NCBI GenBank assembly: GCA_039811865.1
Contig: JBDHZK010000071.1
Span: 1 to 12,807, forward strand
DNA from: JBDHZK01 sp039811865
GTDB lineage: Bacteria > Actinomycetota > Actinomycetes > Propionibacteriales > Propionibacteriaceae
DNA length: 12,807 bases
Direction: 5' to 3'
Every line of letters begins with the position of its first letter. The first letter of the stretch is position 1. Below, in pieces: positions 11,611 through 12,807 of this stretch. A program made the position numbers and the translations under genes. The notes beneath the pieces were generated by a model that ran no database searches, was not told where the DNA came from, and worked only from the letters and a program-made list of their open reading frames with translations.

Positions 11611-12807
11611 GGAGATCTCTCCAGCTGACCCCGCCCTACCAAGGGTGAGGTGTATCCACAGATTGGAGATCCATTGTTCGATCGCGACGTACCAAGCGTT
11701 GAAGAACGCATTCAAATGGCGGCCCGCAGACCCGCTCGGCGTCGCTGGGTGCAGGCGATGACCAACTGGGTCGCCGAGGGCGGCCCGGTCCCCGAACTGG
11801 CCCGATTCGAGGCCGAGGTGGCTGGCGAGTTCTGGCTGATCCTCGAGTCCCTCGGCGAACTCGCCGACGGCCTCCCCGCAGGGGACGAGCTCGATCGGTA
11901 CTTCGAGCGCCGATGCGGCGTCGGGTTCAACCAACGACCCTGGGAGTGGCCGGGCGGAGACCCCGAGTTCTTCGGTTTCGGCGACGACCTCTGAACCGCG
12001 AGGCGCCCCATCCAAACCGGACGGGGCGCCTCCGTTCATTCTTAGGTGGCTGCCCCAGGCGTCGCCGCCCACGCTTCCCGACGCGCCGGCGGTGACGTCG
12101 TCGAGGCGGTACTTCTCGGCCGCCTGGCGAGCCAAGGACGCGTCCACCTTGCCTTGCTTGGCGAGCATCTGCAGCGTGCGCACGACGACCGACGGGCCAT
12201 CGATGTGCAGGTAGCGCCGCGCCGCCGCCCGAGTGTCGGAGAAGCCAAACCCGTCCGCGCCGAGCGACATGAAGTCACCGGGCACCCACTGGGCGATCTG
12301 GTCTTGCACCTGGCGCATGTAGTCGCTGACCGCCAGCACCGGCCCGGGACGTCCGTCGAGCTTCTGCGTGACCCACGGCACCTTGCGCTCCTCGTCGGGA
12401 CGCAGGAACTCCTGTTCGTCGGCCTCCAGGCCGTCGCGCCGCAACTCGTTCCAGGAGGTGACGCTCCACACGTCGGCGACGACTCCCCAGTCGTTCTTGA
12501 GCAGTTCCTGGGCCTCCAGGATCCACGGCACGCCGACGCCGGACGCCAGCAGCTGCGCCCGTGGAGCGTCGTCGCCCAAGCCCTCGGACGATCCCTCCTT
12601 GAACAGGTACATGCCCTTGACGATGCCCTCGACGTCGACGCCCTCGGGCTGGGCCGGCTGGACCATCGGCTCGTTGTACAAGGTGATGTAGTAGATGACG
12701 TTCTCGGGCTTGGGCCCGTACATGCGCCGCAGCCCGTCCTGCATGATGTGCGCGATCTCGTAGGCGTACGCGGGGTCGTAGGCCACGACCGCGGTGTTGG
12801 TCGCGGC
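11581..12807 (-). CDS. aceE: Pyruvate dehydrogenase E1 component, homodimeric type (C-terminal part; 3' end probably frameshifted)
   Basis: AceE decarboxylates pyruvate with thiamine diphosphate and acetylates the E2 lipoyl group. The 5' part of the gene is outside the window. The visible region is clearly AceE C-terminal domain: AYDPAYAYEIAHIMQDGLRRMYG, YYITLYNEPMVQP, GMYLFKEGSSEG, LLASGVGVPWILEAQELLKNDWGV, PGDFMSLGADGFGFSDTRAAARRYLHID, and EKYRLDDVTAG near the normal end of the family. As given, the frame then has no stop until 11581 and adds more than 130 codons that run through a terminator hairpin and antisense to another gene. A +1 shift near 12060 would instead end the protein at TAA 12042 with PGAAT, nine bases before the hairpin. 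I take the family part to end near 12045-12075; the coordinates give the literal open frame. Confidence 0.88.
   Translation of the reverse strand, partial: AATNTAVVAYDPAYAYEIAHIMQDGLRRMYGPKPENVIYYITLYNEPMVQPAQPEGVDVEGIVKGMYLFKEGSSEGLGDDAPRAQLLASGVGVPWILEAQELLKNDWGVVADVWSVTSWNELRRDGLEADEQEFLRPDEERKVPWVTQKLDGRPGPVLAVSDYMRQVQDQIAQWVPGDFMSLGADGFGFSDTRAAARRYLHIDGPSVVVRTLQMLAKQGKVDASLARQAAEKYRLDDVTAGASGSVGGDAWGSHLRMNGGAPSGLDGAPRGSEVVAETEELGVSARPLPGSLVEPDAASALEVPIELVPCGEAVGEFAEGLEDQPELASHLGLESGQFGDRAALGDPVGHRLHPATPSGSAGRHLNAFFNAWYVAIEQWISNLWIHLTLGRAGSAGEISKIAVLVAIR
11650..11994 (+). CDS. Small protein of unknown function, antisense to the aceE read-through tail
   Basis: 114 codons from GTG 11650 (preceded by AAGGG) or 106 from TTG 11674, which has a GGAG five bases upstream; the latter may be the true start. 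I do not recognise the family. The sequence looks like a genuine soluble acidic protein: a basic helix RRPARRRWVQAMTNW, an amphipathic stretch ARFEAEVAGEFWLILESLGELADG, then ELDRYFERRCGVGFNQRPWEW and a GGDPEFFGFGDDL end. Third positions are strongly G/C-rich after the first 25 codons, and a strong hairpin with T-rich downstream sequence begins six bases after the stop. The first 25 codons are less GC-rich. This argues that the plus strand, not the overlapping aceE frame, is coding here. Confidence 0.6.
   Translation: MYPQIGDPLFDRDVPSVEERIQMAARRPARRRWVQAMTNWVAEGGPVPELARFEAEVAGEFWLILESLGELADGLPAGDELDRYFERRCGVGFNQRPWEWPGGDPEFFGFGDDL
12000..12044. terminator. Bidirectional terminator hairpin between the small plus-strand gene and aceE
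   Basis: GAGGCGCCCC (12000-12009) pairs perfectly with GGGGCGCCTC (12023-12032); inner bases 12011-12013 pair with 12019-12021, and on the minus-strand RNA a G-U pair joins the two parts. On the plus strand it starts 6 nt after the stop of the small gene and is followed by T-rich CGTTCATTCTT. On the minus strand it follows 9 nt after a TAA (12042-12044) that lies in the +1 frame relative to aceE. This is the strongest terminator-like structure in the window. Confidence 0.75.

Overview
The window is GC-rich, has strongly G/C-biased third codon positions, uses GTG/TTG starts often, and carries the gene order prfB-ftsE-ftsX-coiled-coil peptidoglycan hydrolase together with a DUF3052 gene beside aceE (the single-chain, homodimeric type of pyruvate dehydrogenase E1). 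This points to an actinobacterial chromosome, possibly Propionibacteriales, although the family level is only a guess. Most of the window is core metabolism and cell division. There is no prophage, IS element, CRISPR array or secondary-metabolite cluster.

Layout. (1) 1-3250, minus strand: prfB (RF2, no programmed frameshift), ftsE, ftsX and the 5' end of a secreted coiled-coil cell-wall hydrolase form a division operon; a hairpin fills the gap between ftsX and the hydrolase and takes in part of the hydrolase's Shine-Dalgarno. (2) 3333-4529, plus: an LhgO-type L-2-hydroxyglutarate oxidase, divergent from prfB. (3) 4632-4979, minus: a small MmpS-like lipoprotein. (4) 5234-5926, plus: riboflavin synthase alpha chain (ribE) behind a leader with several predicted hairpins; its stop codon lies inside a convergent tRNA-Val(UAC) gene (5908-5980, minus). 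(5) 6057-6088: a short palindromic repeat of the widespread 'PELVEG' type. (6) 6131-9313, minus: icmF, the fused B12-dependent isobutyryl-CoA mutase with its own G-protein chaperone. (7) 9417-10973, minus: a compact membrane/regulator cassette: CPBP-family intramembrane protease, a 4-TM protein, a 43-codon small ORF and an XRE-type regulator, each junction being a 4-nt ATGA/GTGA overlap. It is driven by a promoter whose -35 and -10 lie within a 37-bp dyad. (8) 11031-11459, minus: DUF3052. (9) 11650-11994, plus: a small unknown gene ending in a strong hairpin. (10) 11581-12807, minus: the C-terminal part of aceE, whose frame as given runs without a stop through that hairpin and antisense to the small gene, which suggests a 3' frameshift.

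The most interesting part is the CPBP/4-TM/small ORF/XRE cassette: four reading frames fused by overlaps, a large symmetric operator over the promoter and an apparently leaderless GTG start. It looks like a self-regulated membrane module with an overlooked small protein. Second are the aceE 3' end and the ribE/tRNA-Val overlap.
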